A stretch of DNA of 50,376 nucleotides from Halobacteriales archaeon QS_3_64_16 (GCA_003021705.1 PXRJ01000031.1:1-50376), one strand, 5' to 3'; positions 1 through 8,667 are shown, counted from the first letter of the stretch. Notes: generated by a model from the letters alone, not told the origin. Program-made: numbers and translations.

Positions 1-1338
1 CTCGGGCGTCATGGCCCGGTCGTCGCTCACCAGCGGGTACTCGAAGGCATAGAACGTGCCGTACATGTGATCGGCCCCGCGATTCGAGACCGCGAAACCG
101 AGTCCCTGGCCGTTCAGGGCGCGGCCGTCGTGCGCGGAGAACTCCATCCCTTTCACCGACCAGTTCTCGACGCCGAGTTCGTCGTGACAGCGCGCGATGC
201 CCTCCGCGAGCGTGTCACCAACGTCCTCCCGGTAGGCGATTTTCTCGACGGTCTCGTGGATCAAGTTCGAATTACCGAACTCATCCTCGCTCGCGAGGTA
301 GGCCGCGACGGTATCCCCACAGGAGATGGTGTCCATTCCGAACTCATCGCAGAGCTCGTTCGATTGCATAACCGAGACCATATCGTTGACCCCCGAGTTC
401 GACCCGAAGGACATCACCGTCTCGTACTCGGGGCCCTCGGTCTCGAGGCCGCTTTCCTCGTCTTTGGTGGGGAGCTTGCAGGCAAAGGCACACTGCGAGC
501 AGGTCCCGCGTTTGTACTTCTTGTCCTCAACGCTATCGCCGTTGATGAACTCCGCGCCCTCGAAGGAGGTCTCGGAGAAGTAGCGCGTGGGCAGCGCGCC
601 GACCTCGTTGCCTAGGTCGGTGACGCTCGTGGTGCCCTGGCGCTTCATGATGTGATCGTCGGTCGCGGCGTCGCGGTGGATCTCACTGGCGATATCGGGC
701 ACTTCGATTTCGGGCCGGGAGTCGCCCGCGACCGTGATCGCCTTGACGTTTTTCGCCCCGAGGACTGCGCCGAGACCGCCGCGGCCGAAGGCTCGGGTCT
801 CGGTGGTCATGATCGAGGCAAATCTAACGAGGTTCTCGCCGGCCGGCCCGATGCAGGCGATGTGCTCGGCTTCCAGGTCGTGGTGCTCTGCCATGTACTC
901 GGTGACCTCAGAGACCAGCGCACCCTCCAGGTCGGGCACGTCTTCGAACTCCACGCCGTCGTCCCGCACGTGGACCGCGACGGGGTCGTCGCTCTCGCCC
1001 ACGAGTTCGATCGCGCTGTAGCCCGTATCGGCGAAATTGCGGGACATGAACCCACCGGCGTTCGTCGAGAGCAGCCCGTCGGTGAGCGGTGAGACGCTCG
1101 TGGCGTTCATTCGGCCGGTGAAACTCATCTGTGAGACCTGCATCGGCCCCGTCGCGAAGTAGAGGCGGTTCTCGGGGCCGAAGGGCTCGGCGTCTACCGG
1201 CACCCGGTCGTGTGCCAGTGCGGTCGCGAGCCCGCGTCCGCCGACGAACGATTCGAGGACGTCGTCTACCTCCTCCTCCTCGCGCGTCTCGTGGTCGGTG
1301 AGGTCGATCGAGAGCAGCGGCCCTTCGGTGTGTAGCAT
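1..1338 (-). CDS. Aldehyde:ferredoxin oxidoreductase (tungsten/molybdopterin family), 3' end outside window
   Basis: This is the N-terminal 446 codons of an aldehyde ferredoxin oxidoreductase (AOR family), a cytoplasmic tungstopterin and 4Fe-4S enzyme that oxidises aldehydes to acids with ferredoxin as acceptor. Family members are about 600 residues, so the C-terminal third lies left of the window. The protein starts MLHTEGPLLSIDLT, then has the FVGGRGLATAL segment near residue 40 and the TGPMQVSQMSFTGR pterin-region motif. The Fe-S motif CxxCxxxC is at about C280, C283 and C287; the fourth cysteine would lie outside. I translated the whole frame and found no stop. The ATG is preceded by a TATA element about 27 bp upstream. 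Substrate specificity (AOR, FOR or GOR subtype) cannot be decided from this part. Confidence 0.93.
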   Translation of the reverse strand, partial: MLHTEGPLLSIDLTDHETREEEEVDDVLESFVGGRGLATALAHDRVPVDAEPFGPENRLYFATGPMQVSQMSFTGRMNATSVSPLTDGLLSTNAGGFMSRNFADTGYSAIELVGESDDPVAVHVRDDGVEFEDVPDLEGALVSEVTEYMAEHHDLEAEHIACIGPAGENLVRFASIMTTETRAFGRGGLGAVLGAKNVKAITVAGDSRPEIEVPDIASEIHRDAATDDHIMKRQGTTSVTDLGNEVGALPTRYFSETSFEGAEFINGDSVEDKKYKRGTCSQCAFACKLPTKDEESGLETEGPEYETVMSFGSNSGVNDMVSVMQSNELCDEFGMDTISCGDTVAAYLASEDEFGNSNLIHETVEKIAYREDVGDTLAEGIARCHDELGVENWSVKGMEFSAHDGRALNGQGLGFAVSNRGADHMYGTFYAFEYPLVSDDRAMTPE

Positions 1339-1363
1339 CGTATCACACCGTGGCGGCGGGAGC

Positions 1364-1371
1364 TAATAAAG
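1364..1371 (-). promoter_or_regulatory. TATA element for the aldehyde:ferredoxin oxidoreductase gene
   Basis: On the minus strand this reads CTTTATTA, 26-33 bp upstream of the ATG at 1338. This is the spacing expected for a leaderless haloarchaeal transcript. It is the only clearly AT-rich block in the gap. Confidence 0.5.
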
Positions 1372-1488
1372 GGTGCGGGGCACCACCTGTGAGGCCAGCT
1401 GATCGTTCACCTTCGAGCCGGTTCTACAACCGTGTGTAGCACCACGCGAGTCGGTATCGGCTCCGATCTATACATTCCTTACCGAAAG

Positions 1489-2229
1489 TCACCGGAACTC
1501 CATACCACCGTTGACGGCGAGCACCTCACCTTGCATGAAGTCGTTTTCGAGTACGTCCCGGACCGTCTTCGCGATCGTCGCGGGCGAACAGGCGTACTGT
1601 GGGAGGTGCGTGTCGACGTTCTCGTGGCCGCGGAAGTCGATCGACTCGAGGTACTCGACGATCTCGTCGTTCATTTCGGTCTCGACCGGGCCGGGCGCGA
1701 TGGCGTTTGCCTGTACGCCGTCGGGACCGAGTTCGCGCGCGAGGGTTCTGGTGAGCCCATGGAGGCCGGCCTTGCTCGCCACGTACCCGACGTCGACCGT
1801 GCCGTCGGTGCCCCCGATACTGGAGATCGAGACGACATCGCCGCTCGACTCCCGGAGAAACGGCGTCGCCACACGAATGACGTGGAACGCGCTGATGAGG
1901 TCGGTGTCGAGCACTGCCTGTCAGTCCTCCTCGGACAGGTCCTCGACCAGCGCGGGACGGATAACACCCGCGTTGTTCACCACCGCGTCGAGACCGCCGA
2001 GCGTCTCGGCCGTCTCGGTGACCGCTCGCTCTACGGCGTCCGGGTCGCGAACGTCTCCCGTGGCTTCGATCGCGGCGCCCTCGCTTCCTTCGTCGCCTTC
2101 GATCCCCTCGACGACCGACCGCACCCGCTCGGCTTCACGGCCGCTCACCACGACGTCGTGTGAGTCGGCCAACTCGAGCGCGATCGCCCGCCCGATCCCG
2201 CGGGTCGCGCCACTGACGAACACACCCAT
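1489..2229 (-). pseudogene. SDR-family oxidoreductase (FabG-like), interrupted by an in-frame TGA
   Basis: A short-chain dehydrogenase/reductase of about 246 residues that would carry out NAD(P)H-dependent ketone/alcohol interconversion. The N-terminal half has the Rossmann motif SGATRGIGRAIA and the NNAG motif. The C-terminal half has the catalytic Ser (SISSIGG) and YxxxK (YVASKAG). Both halves are in the same frame, separated only by a TGA at 1921-1923 (codon 103). The context is LSEED-stop-QAVLDTDLISAF, where the family normally has Trp (SEEDW), so a single TGG-to-TGA change explains it. The ATG at 2229 gives the usual SDR N-terminus. It lies 46 bp downstream of the RFC-like gene on the same strand. 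A sequencing error or read-through cannot be excluded. Confidence 0.85.
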
Positions 2230-2275
2230 AGCCCGGTCGAACGGGCGAACGCATACCAACGTTCCGCCGGCTTCC

Positions 2276-3286
2276 CTACGCCTCCCGCCCGAGTTCGGCG
2301 AGCAGCCGCGACAATTGAATACGATCACTCGTCCCCTCGGTCAGATCCATGTCGACCCGGCCGGCGAGTTCGTAGGTCGCGGCCAACTCACGGCCGCCGC
2401 GACGCGACCGTAGTTCCTTGAGCACGCTTTCGAGTATCTCGCCGCCTTCCAGGCCCTCGTCGACGAGCAGGTCGTCGAGCGTCGACCGTGCGTCGGTAAA
2501 CTCGCCTTTCTCCGCCTTGCCCACCATCTCCTCGATCCGGTCGTCGAACCCCACATCCCCCAGTGCCTCGTAGGCCGCCGTCATCGTGATTTCCCCTTCC
2601 TGCTCGGCGGTCGTCTGGGCCCCTAAGATCGCTTTCCGCAGGTCGCCATCGGCGTAGCTCGCGAGATAGGCCAGGCCCTCCGTATCGTGCTCGACGCCCT
2701 CGCTCTCGGCGATCCCTTCGAGGATCCCCACTACCTCGCTATCGGTCGGCGCGCCCATCGCGAGGGGCACACACCGGGAGGTGATCGGCGCGATGAGTTT
2801 GGAGGGCTGGCGGGTGGTAATCACGAACTGGGTCGTCTCGTGGTGGCGTTCCATGACTCGCCGGAGCGCTTGTTGAAAATCCTCGCGGATGGCTTCGGCG
2901 TTGTCGAGCATGAGGGTCTTGTAGGTTCCCGCGATCGGCGCGTAGCTCGCCGATTCCTTGAGTACGTGGTTGATCAGGTCGGCTTTCGAGGACTCGCGGC
3001 GGCGCTTCGAGGACATAAAGGAGGCGAAACGGGGATCCTGGCTCACTTCCTTTTTCGTCCGACCGAAGAAATCCGCTACGTTGAGTTCGACCAGATCGCC
3101 CTCGACGTCCGAATGCGCTTCGCGTGCGAGCGCGCGGACCGCTGCGGTCTTCCCGGCACCGGGCGGCCCGTACAACACGAGATTGAGCGGCTCGTCGACC
3201 GCCTGCTGTAAGTACTGGCGCGCCCCGTCTTGGGGAAGGTCGGCGATCGTCGGCGCGTACTCGTCGGTCCAGAGCGGCCCCTCCAT
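2276..3286 (-). CDS. Replication factor C small-subunit-like AAA+ ATPase
   Basis: A 336-residue clamp-loader AAA+ protein of the RFC small-subunit family, whose members load the PCNA sliding clamp at primer-template junctions. Walker A is GPPGAGKT near residue 40. The Walker B position reads LMLDNAEA rather than the usual DEAD/DECD type. The SRC motif with the arginine finger (ITSRC) is present, and the C-terminal collar domain follows. The start MEGPLWTDEYAP at 3286 matches the family N-terminus; a longer in-frame start at 3394 adds a low-complexity leader and is unlikely. Haloarchaea commonly carry two small-subunit paralogues, and the altered Walker B suggests this is the second, divergent one (inference). 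The gene faces away from the 3469 gene. Confidence 0.88.
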   Translation of the reverse strand: MEGPLWTDEYAPTIADLPQDGARQYLQQAVDEPLNLVLYGPPGAGKTAAVRALAREAHSDVEGDLVELNVADFFGRTKKEVSQDPRFASFMSSKRRRESSKADLINHVLKESASYAPIAGTYKTLMLDNAEAIREDFQQALRRVMERHHETTQFVITTRQPSKLIAPITSRCVPLAMGAPTDSEVVGILEGIAESEGVEHDTEGLAYLASYADGDLRKAILGAQTTAEQEGEITMTAAYEALGDVGFDDRIEEMVGKAEKGEFTDARSTLDDLLVDEGLEGGEILESVLKELRSRRGGRELAATYELAGRVDMDLTEGTSDRIQLSRLLAELGREA

Positions 3287-3429
3287 CACTAAGGGACAGA
3301 CGACCAGCGGGTAAGAACCGACCGATAGTCTCTCGGCTGAGCCCCCTCCCCTCGCTTCTCCCGCCGATGGCTTCGTTGCCCCGTCCGCCGGCACCGTGTG
3401 GACGTTGGCCGGCTATTGCAGCGAAGTCG

Positions 3430-3437
3430 CTTATGAA
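3430..3437 (+). promoter_or_regulatory. TATA-like element upstream of the 3469 gene
   Basis: Reads CTTATGAA, 32-39 bp before the ATG at 3469, in the gap between divergently transcribed genes. A second AT-rich block (GATACATAATTC) follows. Weak support. Confidence 0.3.
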
Positions 3438-3468
3438 CGACGATACATAATTCTGCTCGGAAGAATAC

Positions 3469-3687
3469 ATGAGCGTCGAAATTGACGGCTACAAGCGCCG
3501 GTTCGCTCGCGCGCGTCGAACGAGTCGAAGCGGACAACAGAGCGAGACGTCCGACCCAACGGTGACTGGCGCCGCCGAAGACGAGAGCAGGAGCGAGGGC
3601 GGTTCCGTTCGTTCGCTTGCTGAGAGTGACCTGATACTGCCGGTCGGGTCCCGCCACGAACCGAACGCAGGGGTCGAAAGTCGATGA
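3469..3687 (+). CDS. Small hydrophilic protein coupled to the SNase-like gene
   Basis: A 72-residue basic/serine-rich protein starting MSVEIDGYKRRFARARR. No family is recognised. The main support is position: its TGA stop overlaps the ATG of the next gene by 4 bases (ATGA), the usual sign of translational coupling in haloarchaea. It also has an upstream TATA-like element. The composition (Arg/Ser-rich N-terminus, acidic centre) gives no fold clue. The overlap could be chance and the downstream gene could have its own start signal, so the call is tentative. Confidence 0.45.
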   Translation: MSVEIDGYKRRFARARRTSRSGQQSETSDPTVTGAAEDESRSEGGSVRSLAESDLILPVGSRHEPNAGVESR

Positions 3688-4061
3688 ACCCCGAGTACCG
3701 CTATCGCGCCCACCCGGAGAACGTCCTCAGTTACGATACGCTCGACATCACGGTCGATCTCGGCTTCTATATCAGCCGCGAGACCCGCCTCCATCTCTCG
3801 GAAGTAGAGCACGAGACGAGCGACATCGAGATCGACACGCCCGACTCCGTACAGGACCTCACGAGGACGAACTTCGTCAACGAGTGGATCGCGACGGCCG
3901 GCAACGGCGGGGAGTGGCCCCTCGTCGTCGAAATGCACAAACCCGGCGAGGATCGCTTCGATCCCTACTTCGGGATCGTCGAGCGCGTCGTCGACGGCGC
4001 AGTGCTCAACGTCGATCTCATCGAGGAATTCGGCGAGGAGCTTCACCCGGACGAGGAATGA
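3684..4061 (+). CDS. Staphylococcal-nuclease-fold-like protein, probably without the catalytic set
   Basis: A 125-residue acidic protein. The segment YDTLDITVDLGFYISRETRL (about residues 16-35) resembles the strand pair of thermonuclease-family proteins, where DGDTL...DLGFG is followed by an Arg/Glu active site. FVNEWIAT near residue 66 matches the helix that follows, and the C-terminus (YFGIVERVVDGAVLNVDLIEEFG) matches the last strand and helix. The Asp-Pro-Glu region and the Arg of the usual YGR segment are not visible, so hydrolytic activity is doubtful. It overlaps the preceding small ORF by ATGA. The fold call is by eye and needs a profile search. Confidence 0.6.
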   Translation: MNPEYRYRAHPENVLSYDTLDITVDLGFYISRETRLHLSEVEHETSDIEIDTPDSVQDLTRTNFVNEWIATAGNGGEWPLVVEMHKPGEDRFDPYFGIVERVVDGAVLNVDLIEEFGEELHPDEE

Positions 4062-4130
4062 CTCTCGCCGTGGACCCCGTCCGGTTCGAAACCACCTCTC
4101 GAGGAATCGGTCACGCCCGATCGTCCGTAG

Positions 4131-4137
4131 CTTATAC
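4131..4137 (+). promoter_or_regulatory. TATA element for the 4160 gene
   Basis: CTTATAC, starting 29 bp upstream of the ATG at 4160. Spacing fits a leaderless transcript and supports that start over upstream in-frame starts. Confidence 0.5.
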
Positions 4138-4159
4138 CTCTGGCGCGTCAGTGGTCACT

Positions 4160-4546
4160 ATGGCCCCCTCGAACGACGACCCCCCAGCAGACACCGACTC
4201 GAGCGACGGTCTCACCGGCCGGTTGCGTGCCCTAGTGGAACGAGCGGCCGAGCGCCTCGGTGAGGACCCCGACGTCGAAGCCCCCGGCGACTGGCAGCTC
4301 TCGCGACGCGGTGAGGAACGGACGGTCTGGGTCCAGCCCACAACCGAACAGCTCGTGATCTGTGAGCGGAAACGAAAGGGAGCTTGGATCACGCGTGCGA
4401 AACCCGCGATTATCGACGGGGAGGAAGTCGACCTCAGCCTTACCGCCGGGCCGACCTCGCGGGCGATCGCGGAGTACCTCGCGATCCAGTTCATGGCCCA
4501 CCAGCTCGTCCTCGCGCCGATCACCGTCATGCAACCGCGCCACTGA
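4160..4546 (+). CDS. Conserved-looking haloarchaeal protein of unknown function
   Basis: A 128-residue acidic protein, MAPSNDDPPADTDSSD at the N-terminus. A disordered leader is followed by an amphipathic segment (GRLRALVERAAERLG) and then a compact-looking region (DWQLSRRGEERTVWVQP, then ERKRKGAWITRAKPAII). No transmembrane segment, Cys motif or known catalytic motif is visible. The frame extends upstream to 3884 inside the previous gene, but the TATA box and the typical acidic start favour 4160. It converges with nadE, whose end is 114 bp away. Function unknown. Confidence 0.7.
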   Translation: MAPSNDDPPADTDSSDGLTGRLRALVERAAERLGEDPDVEAPGDWQLSRRGEERTVWVQPTTEQLVICERKRKGAWITRAKPAIIDGEEVDLSLTAGPTSRAIAEYLAIQFMAHQLVLAPITVMQPRH

Positions 4547-4660
4547 GAGCACCGTTCGGTCCCATCCGCTCCGTTCGACCGCGCCGTCCCTCCGAGCGGA
4601 ACCGGTAGTAGCGGACGAAGCAAAGTCGGGGAAAGCGGGTGACGACCTCCTGGTTCGGGT

Positions 4661-5521
4661 TCAGAAGTGGGGTTCGGGGCTCGTCGGCGGCGTGCGCTTG
4701 TGGTCGCTTTCCTCGTGCATCTCGACGATCCGTTCGACGTCCTCCTCGGTAATATCCGTGATCCGAGCGGTCGCCCCGGCGGGGACGCCCCCATCGACGT
4801 GGAGTGCGAGGACCGCATCGAGCGTGTCGTACTCGACGCCGAACTCCTCCTCGTCGGTGCCGTAATCGATCATCCCGCCGGTCGGGGTCTTCTGGACGAG
4901 GTCCTTCCCGACACCGAGGTGGGCTCCGACCTGGCGGACCTGCTGTTTGTAGAGATTCCCTAACGGGTTGCAGTCGACGCCGCCGTCGCCGAACTTCGTT
5001 ACGTAGCCGGTGGCGAGTTCGGCGCGGTTGCCGGTGCCGACGACCAGCTTGTTCCCGTGGTTCGCGACCAAGTAATTCAGTGTCATCCGGACGCGGGCGC
5101 TCGTGTTCCCGACGTAGCGACCCTCCCACTGCTCCTCGCCGTCGCCGCCCGAGCCATCGGAGCTACCGTAGGTCGCTAAGATCTCCTCGACGATCGAGTC
5201 GATCTCGAAGATATCGTAGCTGATTCCCAGATCCTGGGCAACCTCTTCGGCGTCGCTCATGTTCGTCTCCGTGTTGACCTCCTTGGGAAGGAGAACGCCG
5301 TGTACCGCGTCGGCCCCCAGCGCCTCGACGGCGAGATGGGCGGTCGTCGTGCTGTCGATGCCGCCCGAGAGCGCGACGAGCGCGCCCTCCGTACCGGCGG
5401 CCTCGACCTCTCGGCCGACGAACTCGACGAGGCGATCGACCTCCCGGTCGAGTTCCGCTTCACTGAATCGAAGGTCGACGGGCTCGATTTCCTCTTTGGT
5501 CTGCTCGTGGACGATCGACAT
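4661..5521 (-). CDS. nadE: NAD+ synthase
   Basis: A 286-residue NAD+ synthase that amidates nicotinic acid adenine dinucleotide to NAD+ with ATP, the last step of NAD biosynthesis. The PP-loop SGGIDST is near residue 50. The conserved VGTGNRAELATGY segment and NPLGNLYK are present, and TPTGGMIDYGTDEEE is close to the family C-terminal motif. There is no glutaminase domain, so this is the short form expected to use ammonia. A short acidic/Gly-Ser insertion (GSSDGSGGDGEE) lies around residue 125. The start MSIVHEQ at 5521 is chosen over one 22 codons upstream because a TATA-like element lies about 30 bp before it. Intact. Confidence 0.96.
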   Translation of the reverse strand: MSIVHEQTKEEIEPVDLRFSEAELDREVDRLVEFVGREVEAAGTEGALVALSGGIDSTTTAHLAVEALGADAVHGVLLPKEVNTETNMSDAEEVAQDLGISYDIFEIDSIVEEILATYGSSDGSGGDGEEQWEGRYVGNTSARVRMTLNYLVANHGNKLVVGTGNRAELATGYVTKFGDGGVDCNPLGNLYKQQVRQVGAHLGVGKDLVQKTPTGGMIDYGTDEEEFGVEYDTLDAVLALHVDGGVPAGATARITDITEEDVERIVEMHEESDHKRTPPTSPEPHF

Positions 5522-5547
5522 AGCACACGGCATCCCGTCTGAACGCA

Positions 5548-5557
5548 CATAAACTAT
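5548..5557 (-). promoter_or_regulatory. TATA-like element for nadE
   Basis: On the minus strand reads TATAGTTTATG-like sequence, 27-36 bp upstream of the ATG at 5521. A second AT-rich block (TTTATAAGATATTT) lies about 65 bp upstream and could be an alternative promoter. Confidence 0.4.
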
Positions 5558-5695
5558 ACGAAACTCGTACGAACGATCTATAGTCAAATATCTTATAAAA
5601 CTGCCCGAACGTCCACTTATACTGATCGCTACCGGACCGGTAGCGCGGGACGCGGTACGGGGGGGTCGTCAGGCCGGTCGATCGGGGGGGTGAGT

Positions 5696-6505
5696 TCAGA
5701 GCTGGCGGGCGAGTCGGTCGAGGCCGATGAGACTGGCGGCGATCAGCAGGATCACCGTGACGACGACAATCAGCAGCGTCGAGACGACGTTCACGACCGG
5801 GTCGAGCGCCTGGCTTATCGACCGCCAGGCGAGCACCGGGATCGTCAGAGTGGCCTCCCCGGAGAGAAACAGCGTCATCACGAACTCCTGGATACTGATG
5901 ATAAAGGCGATCAGTATCGAGGCGACCAGTCCCTCCTTGATCTGGGGGAGGACGACCTCGGCGAAGGTCCGTGTCGGCGACGCGCTCAGATCGAGGGCGG
6001 CATCCCGCCGGTTCCAGTCGACCTGGCTCAGCACCGACTGGAGGACGAGGAAGGCGATCGGGGTCGCCCACAGCGAGTGGGCAACGATAATACTCAGGTA
6101 GGTCTGATGGAGGCTGAAGCTCCCGAAGAAGGCGAGCAACGCGACGCCGAGGACGACCGGCGGGAGGAAAAGCGGCATCAGCGTCAGGGGCACGGCCCGA
6201 TCGACGAGCGCCGAGTCGCTTCGCTGGACGCCATAGGCCGCCGACAGTCCAAGCGAGGTCGCGACGACCGTCGTCCCCGTGCCGACGATGAGGCTATTGA
6301 TCACTGCTCGTCGCCAAGCCGAATCGCTCAGGAACGCGGCGTACCACCGCACGGAGAGCACTTCGGGCGGGAAGCGAAGCGCCGAGGACTCCGCCAGCGA
6401 ACTCCCGACGATCACTATCAGAGGAGCGATCAGGAGGGCGAACATCGCGAGGTAGCCGACCCTGAACCCGGCGAGAAGGCTCCGTCGCCTAATCGACATA
6501 CGCAT
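5696..6505 (-). CDS. ABC importer permease, PotC-type (spermidine/putrescine family)
   Basis: A 269-residue inner-membrane permease of the binding-protein-dependent importer class with six predicted hydrophobic segments, the first at about residues 14-34. The EAA loop that contacts the ATPase is visible as DLSASPTRTFAEVVLPQIKEGL, about two thirds along. The family is typically 260-280 residues, so it is full length. Start codons GTG (6508), ATG (6505) and ATG (6499) lie together; the gene begins inside the end of the upstream permease gene, so translation is probably coupled. It is the last gene of a four-gene operon (ATPase, binding protein, permease, permease). Two upstream members are disabled, so the transporter probably no longer works. 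Substrate is inferred only from family resemblance. Confidence 0.9.
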   Translation of the reverse strand: MRMSIRRRSLLAGFRVGYLAMFALLIAPLIVIVGSSLAESSALRFPPEVLSVRWYAAFLSDSAWRRAVINSLIVGTGTTVVATSLGLSAAYGVQRSDSALVDRAVPLTLMPLFLPPVVLGVALLAFFGSFSLHQTYLSIIVAHSLWATPIAFLVLQSVLSQVDWNRRDAALDLSASPTRTFAEVVLPQIKEGLVASILIAFIISIQEFVMTLFLSGEATLTIPVLAWRSISQALDPVVNVVSTLLIVVVTVILLIAASLIGLDRLARQL

Positions 6506-7394
6506 CACCCAGCCTGTCCCGGAAGAGGTAAAATAGCGCGCCGACGCTCGTCAGTACGACCGCGAGGACGACGAAGGAAAGCGCCGTCGCCAGCGGCCAG
6601 TTGAACCGGGTGATCATCAGTCGGTAGACCTCCATCGCAGCCGTCTCGCCGTCGGTCGATCCCAACAAGAAGGGCGCGGCGTACGCGCCAAACGACTACG
6701 CGAAACAGAGAATCGCCCCGACGGTGATGCCCGGCAGCGCGTGGGGCAGGACGATCTCCCGGAAGGACTGGAACTCGTTCGCGCCCAGGTCGCGGGCGGC
6801 TTCGACGCGTTGGTCGTCGAGCGTCGCCAGCACGCTGTAGATCGGCATAACGGTGTAGGGAAGCATCGTGTAGACCTGTCCAGCCGTTGCGCCGAACAGG
6901 TTCGTCACCAGCAAGACTGGTTCTCTCAGGATACCGATCACGGTCAACAGCTGGTTGACCGGTCCGATCGGCGAGAGGAGTAGTAGAACTGAAAACAGCC
7001 GCACCACGAGCGTCGTCAGTAGCGTCACGAGCACGACAAACATGAGGACGGTCCCGAAGATTCCATCGGCCTGCCAGACGGCATAGGCGTAGTAGGTGCT
7101 CGCGAGCACGGTGAGAGCCGTCACGAGCACGCCGAATTTGAGCGAGAAGAAGACGATGTCCTGGAAGTGCGCGGAGAGCAGCACCTCCCGGTAGTTCGCG
7201 AGCGTGAACGTGTCACCGGCGTACGCGCCGGCGGTGGTCTGTTCCATCAGCGAGATGCGAAAGAGGTAGGCAAGCGGCGCAAGGAAAAAGAGGAGCTCGT
7301 AGATGACCAGCGGCACGATGAGTCCAGCCGGTCCCGTCGCTCGCTCCCGGAGCCTGCCGAGGGCCTCTCGGTTTCGGATGTCGGTGGTCGCCAC
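6489..7394 (-). pseudogene. ABC importer permease, PotB-type, interrupted by an in-frame TAG
   Basis: Would encode a 301-residue permease starting MATTDIRNREALGRL. The first 232 residues include several membrane segments and the EAA loop DLGANEFQSFREIVLPHALPG. A TAG at 6696-6698 (codon 233) falls in the context GAILCFA-stop-SFGAYAAPFLLG, which in relatives is continuous (FALSFGAY or FAWSFG). After the stop the same frame continues through two more hydrophobic segments to FRDRLGDAYVD and a natural stop at 6489. One substitution explains the lesion. It starts 6 bp after the binding-protein gene and overlaps the next permease. Sequencing error is possible but neighbouring damage favours decay. 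Confidence 0.87.
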
Positions 7395-7400
7395 GATCGA

Positions 7401-8667
7401 TTAGGCGTTCTGGATCGCCTGGAACTCCTCGGAGAACGTCGAAGAGTACTCCGATAGTTCGGTGAAGTCGGCGATGCTGATCTTTCTCCAGGCCGCGTTG
7501 TCCTGGGGGTACTGGTCTCGAACTCGCTCGGGATAGGTCGCTTCGGGGTTCGAGACGTAGACGTAGCCTTGCTTCGCCCATTCGGTCTGGACTTCGGCGT
7601 CGAGCATGTGATCGAGGAAGTCCTCGGTCATCCGACGCTTGTCGGTCCCGCGAACCGGACAGTAGTGATCGAGGTAGCCAGCGGTTTCATCGGGCGTCGT
7701 GAACCCAAGCGAATCCCCTTGGGAGACCGCGGCGTTGCCCATCCCCGAGTACCACATCGTCATGTCGATGATACGCTGGCGGAGGCTCGATTGGATCTCC
7801 GCGAACGACCCTGTCCAAAGCTCGACGTTCTGTGCGAACTCCCGCATCCGCTCGTAGATCGCGTCGTGGTACTGTTGCTCGTAGAGCTCGCCGATCCCCT
7901 CGGCCTGGTCGAGGGAGTTGGCGGCGACCTCGAAGGGATAGATGTACCAGGAACCCTCGAACCCGATGCGATCGGTGCCCTTCTTATCTGCGAGTAGGTC
8001 CATCCACGTACTGGGCTCCCAATCCGGATCCGTCCGGTAGAGGATGCCATTGAGCGAGCCGTCGGTCGGCGCGCCGTATTCCGTCCCTCGAAACTCCTTC
8101 AGGTAGGGATAGACCTGCTGTAGGTTCGGGATGTTCTCGTCGCGGGTCTCGAGAAAGAGGTTCTCGTTGCGTCCCTACCAGTAGAAAAAGTCCTCTGCCG
8201 CCGCGAGGTCGAAGGGCGGGTCGTCCTCCGGGGCGCTTTTGATCTTGCTGAGGATGCTCCCGCCGGCCGGGACCACCCCAATGGTCGCACCCGTCCGCTC
8301 CTCGAAGGACTCCGCGACGCTCTTCTCGAAGGCCTCGGCGTAGATGCCGGCCCACGTGCCGACGCTTATCGTCTCACCTGAGTAGTCGGGGTACCGACCG
8401 CTCGACGCGCTTCCGTTGCCGCTGCTGTTGCCGGCTTCGCTACCGCCACTACCACTGCTGCCGTTACCGCCTCCGCCGCTACCGCCGGCCCCCCGGGCCG
8501 CTGCCGACACAGCCCGCCAGCGCCGCCGAGAGGCTCCCCGACGCGGCGAGTAGCTCCTGCCGGCCGACCGCCGACTCGGACCCGCCGTTCGTGCCACCCG
8601 TGTTGTCCTTTTCGATGCCATCGGTGCGCTCTCGCTCGCTTTCGCTATCGGTGTCGGTGTGTATCAT
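7401..8667 (-). pseudogene. ABC importer substrate-binding lipoprotein (PotD-like) with frameshift and nonsense
   Basis: A periplasmic-type binding protein (bacterial extracellular solute-binding family) of about 420 codons with two lesions. The N-terminus from ATG 8667 holds a signal segment GRQELLAASGSLSAALAGC with a lipobox-like LAGC; it resembles a Tat lipoprotein signal, but the twin Arg is RQ here. The frame runs off within a run of six G (about 8490-8495); removing one G restores the Gly/Ser/Asn-rich linker typical of haloarchaeal binding proteins. A TAG at 8175-8177 then interrupts EDFFYW-stop-GRNENLFL. The rest continues to IADFTELSEYSSTFSEEFQ and a normal TAA at 7401. The G-run indel could be a sequencing artefact; the TAG is harder to explain that way. 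Confidence 0.87.

Noticed and set aside
1921-1923. TGA as selenocysteine or TAG as pyrrolysine in the broken genes
   Set aside because: The TGA aligns with Trp in the family, no SECIS-like hairpin was evident, and halobacteria are not known to use these systems. Ordinary nonsense mutation is simpler.
5690-6604. 304-codon plus-strand frame opposite the Pot-type permeases
   Set aside because: Arg/Gly/Asp-rich nonsense opposite well-conserved permease motifs; a GC-driven shadow.
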